The notes beneath the pieces were generated by a model. The model worked only from the letters and a program-made list of their open reading frames with translations, did not search any database and had not been told where the DNA came from. From Quisquiliibacterium sp. (GTDB lineage: Bacteria; Pseudomonadota; Gammaproteobacteria; Burkholderiales; Burkholderiaceae_E): a stretch of 8,276 bases of DNA. Both the position numbers and the translations under genes were made by a program. The DNA is taken from the NCBI GenBank assembly GCA_030830765.1, contig JAURMJ010000347.1, positions 1 to 8,276 on the forward strand, read 5' to 3'. Of this stretch, positions 7,487 through 8,276 are shown in pieces. Numbering within the stretch: position 1 is the first letter of the stretch; each line of letters opens with the position of its first letter.

Positions 7487-8276
7487 GGTCGCGGTCCGAG
7501 TGTTTGCTGTTCAGTTTGATCTGCAGGCGCAGGTCATTGACCGAGTCGGCATTGCGCAGCGCATCCTCATAGCTGATCAGCTCGCTTTCGTACAGATCGA
7601 ACAAAGCCTGATCGAAGGTCTGCATGCCGATTTCTCGACTCTTTTTCATCACGTCCTTGATCGTGCCGACCTCGCCCTTGAAGACCAGATCGGCGATCAG
7701 CGGTGAATTGAGCATGATTTCGACCGCCGGCACCCGTCCCGCACGCCCTTTCGTTGGGATCAGTCGCTGTGAAATGATGCCTTTCAGGTTCAGCGATAGA
7801 TCCATCAACAGCTGATCGCGCCGATCCTCAGGAAAGAAGTTGATGATCCGGTCTAGCGCCTGGTTGGCGCTGTTCGAGTGCAGGGTTGCGACACACAGGT
7901 GCCCGGTCTCGGCGAAGGTGACTGCATGCTCCATCGTCTCACGGTCTCGGATCTCGCCGATCATGATCACGTCTGGCGCCTGGCGAAGCGTATTCTTCAG
8001 GGCCACCCCCCAGCTCTCCGTGTCAACACCAATCTCGCGATGCGTCACGATGCAATGCTTGTGCGGATGAACGAACTCGACCGGATCTTCGATCGTCACG
8101 ATATGTCCGGCACTGTTCTCATTGCGATGCCCGATCATTGCGGCCAGCGTGTTCGATTTTCCTGAGCCAGTCGCCCCGACCACAATCACCAGTCCACGCT
8201 TGGTCATCGCGATTTCAGAGAGAATCCCGGGCAGTCCGAGCTGTTTGATGGTCGGGATTTCCGACTTGATCGTCCA
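7452..8276 (-). CDS. pilU: Type IV pilus retraction ATPase PilU, C-terminal part (start beyond right edge)
   Basis: PilU is the PilT-like hexameric ATPase that helps PilT depolymerise type IV pili in twitching motility; it acts at the cytoplasmic face of the pilus base. The frame is open to the window edge, giving 275 residues less the stop (first visible WTIKSEIPTIKQLGLP), so the ATG at 8205-8207 is internal. About 100 N-terminal residues are missing compared with P. aeruginosa PilU (382). Visible motifs are Walker A GATGSGKS (8154-8177), Asp box IVTIEDPVEF, Walker B VIMIGEIRD, and the His box ATLHSNSANQALDRIINFFP. The stretch MQTFDQALFDLYESELISYEDALRNADSVNDLRLQIKL is split here for reading only: its EDALRNADSVNDLRL ending is PilU-type and distinguishes it from PilT. 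It converges on the methyltransferase gene and belongs to another transcription unit. pilT would be expected just upstream, outside the window. Confidence 0.94.
   Translation of the reverse strand, partial: WTIKSEIPTIKQLGLPGILSEIAMTKRGLVIVVGATGSGKSNTLAAMIGHRNENSAGHIVTIEDPVEFVHPHKHCIVTHREIGVDTESWGVALKNTLRQAPDVIMIGEIRDRETMEHAVTFAETGHLCVATLHSNSANQALDRIINFFPEDRRDQLLMDLSLNLKGIISQRLIPTKGRAGRVPAVEIMLNSPLIADLVFKGEVGTIKDVMKKSREIGMQTFDQALFDLYESELISYEDALRNADSVNDLRLQIKLNSKHSDRDLNRGIEHLDVV
7477..7494. repeat. Hairpin in the convergent 3' region, possible weak terminator
   Basis: CCGCGA (7477-7482) and TCGCGG (7489-7494) form a perfect 6-pair stem with a 6-base loop that contains the methyltransferase TAA (7484-7486). 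It is the only stem-loop I see at the meeting point of the two transcription units. No run of T follows on the plus strand and no equivalent tract is seen on the minus strand, so a standard intrinsic terminator is not established. Confidence 0.35.

Noticed and set aside
1..8276. A new defence, mobile or secondary-metabolism system
   Set aside because: Every gene falls in a known housekeeping or pilus family; no integrase, transposase, direct-repeat array, tRNA edge or composition break was seen.

Overview
The window is a GC-rich stretch of bacterial chromosome, almost entirely coding. The protein sequences (LeuRS, LptE, HolA, ProA, PilU) and the gene order leuS-lptE-holA-proA point to a betaproteobacterium, probably in or near the Burkholderiales. 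This assignment comes from recognising protein style and synteny, not from a database search. LptE and PilU also indicate a Gram-negative cell with an LPS outer membrane and type IV pili.

Layout. Seven plus-strand genes occupy about 1-7486 with almost no intergenic DNA. They are leuS (5' end cut by the window), lptE, holA, proA, a small membrane protein resembling HemJ, a DsbA-fold/HCCA-isomerase-like protein, and a THUMP-domain rRNA methyltransferase resembling the RlmL half of E. coli RlmKL. The junctions are a 1-base overlap (leuS/lptE), a 24-base gap (lptE/holA), a 1-base gap (holA/proA), a 4-base overlap (proA/hemJ), a 1-base gap (hemJ/isomerase) and a 4-base overlap (isomerase/methyltransferase). 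This spacing suggests one transcript with translational coupling. The last plus-strand gene converges on, and overlaps by 35 bases, the 3' end of a minus-strand pilU whose 5' end lies beyond the right edge.

Functional picture. The cluster mixes housekeeping jobs: tRNA charging, LPS export to the outer membrane, clamp loading for DNA replication, proline synthesis, probable haem synthesis, an enzyme of unknown substrate, and 23S rRNA modification. leuS-lptE-holA is a block also found in E. coli, where nadD follows holA; here proA takes that place. pilU belongs to a separate twitching-motility unit.

I found no mobile element, CRISPR array, RNA gene, phage or defence gene, and no evidence for a new biological system. 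There is no gene-free stretch longer than 24 bases. The points worth a second look are small: zinc-site and KMSKS variants in LeuRS, non-ATG starts at coupled junctions, inverted repeats flanking the methyltransferase start, the convergent overlap, and the unproved functions of the hemJ-like and isomerase-like genes.
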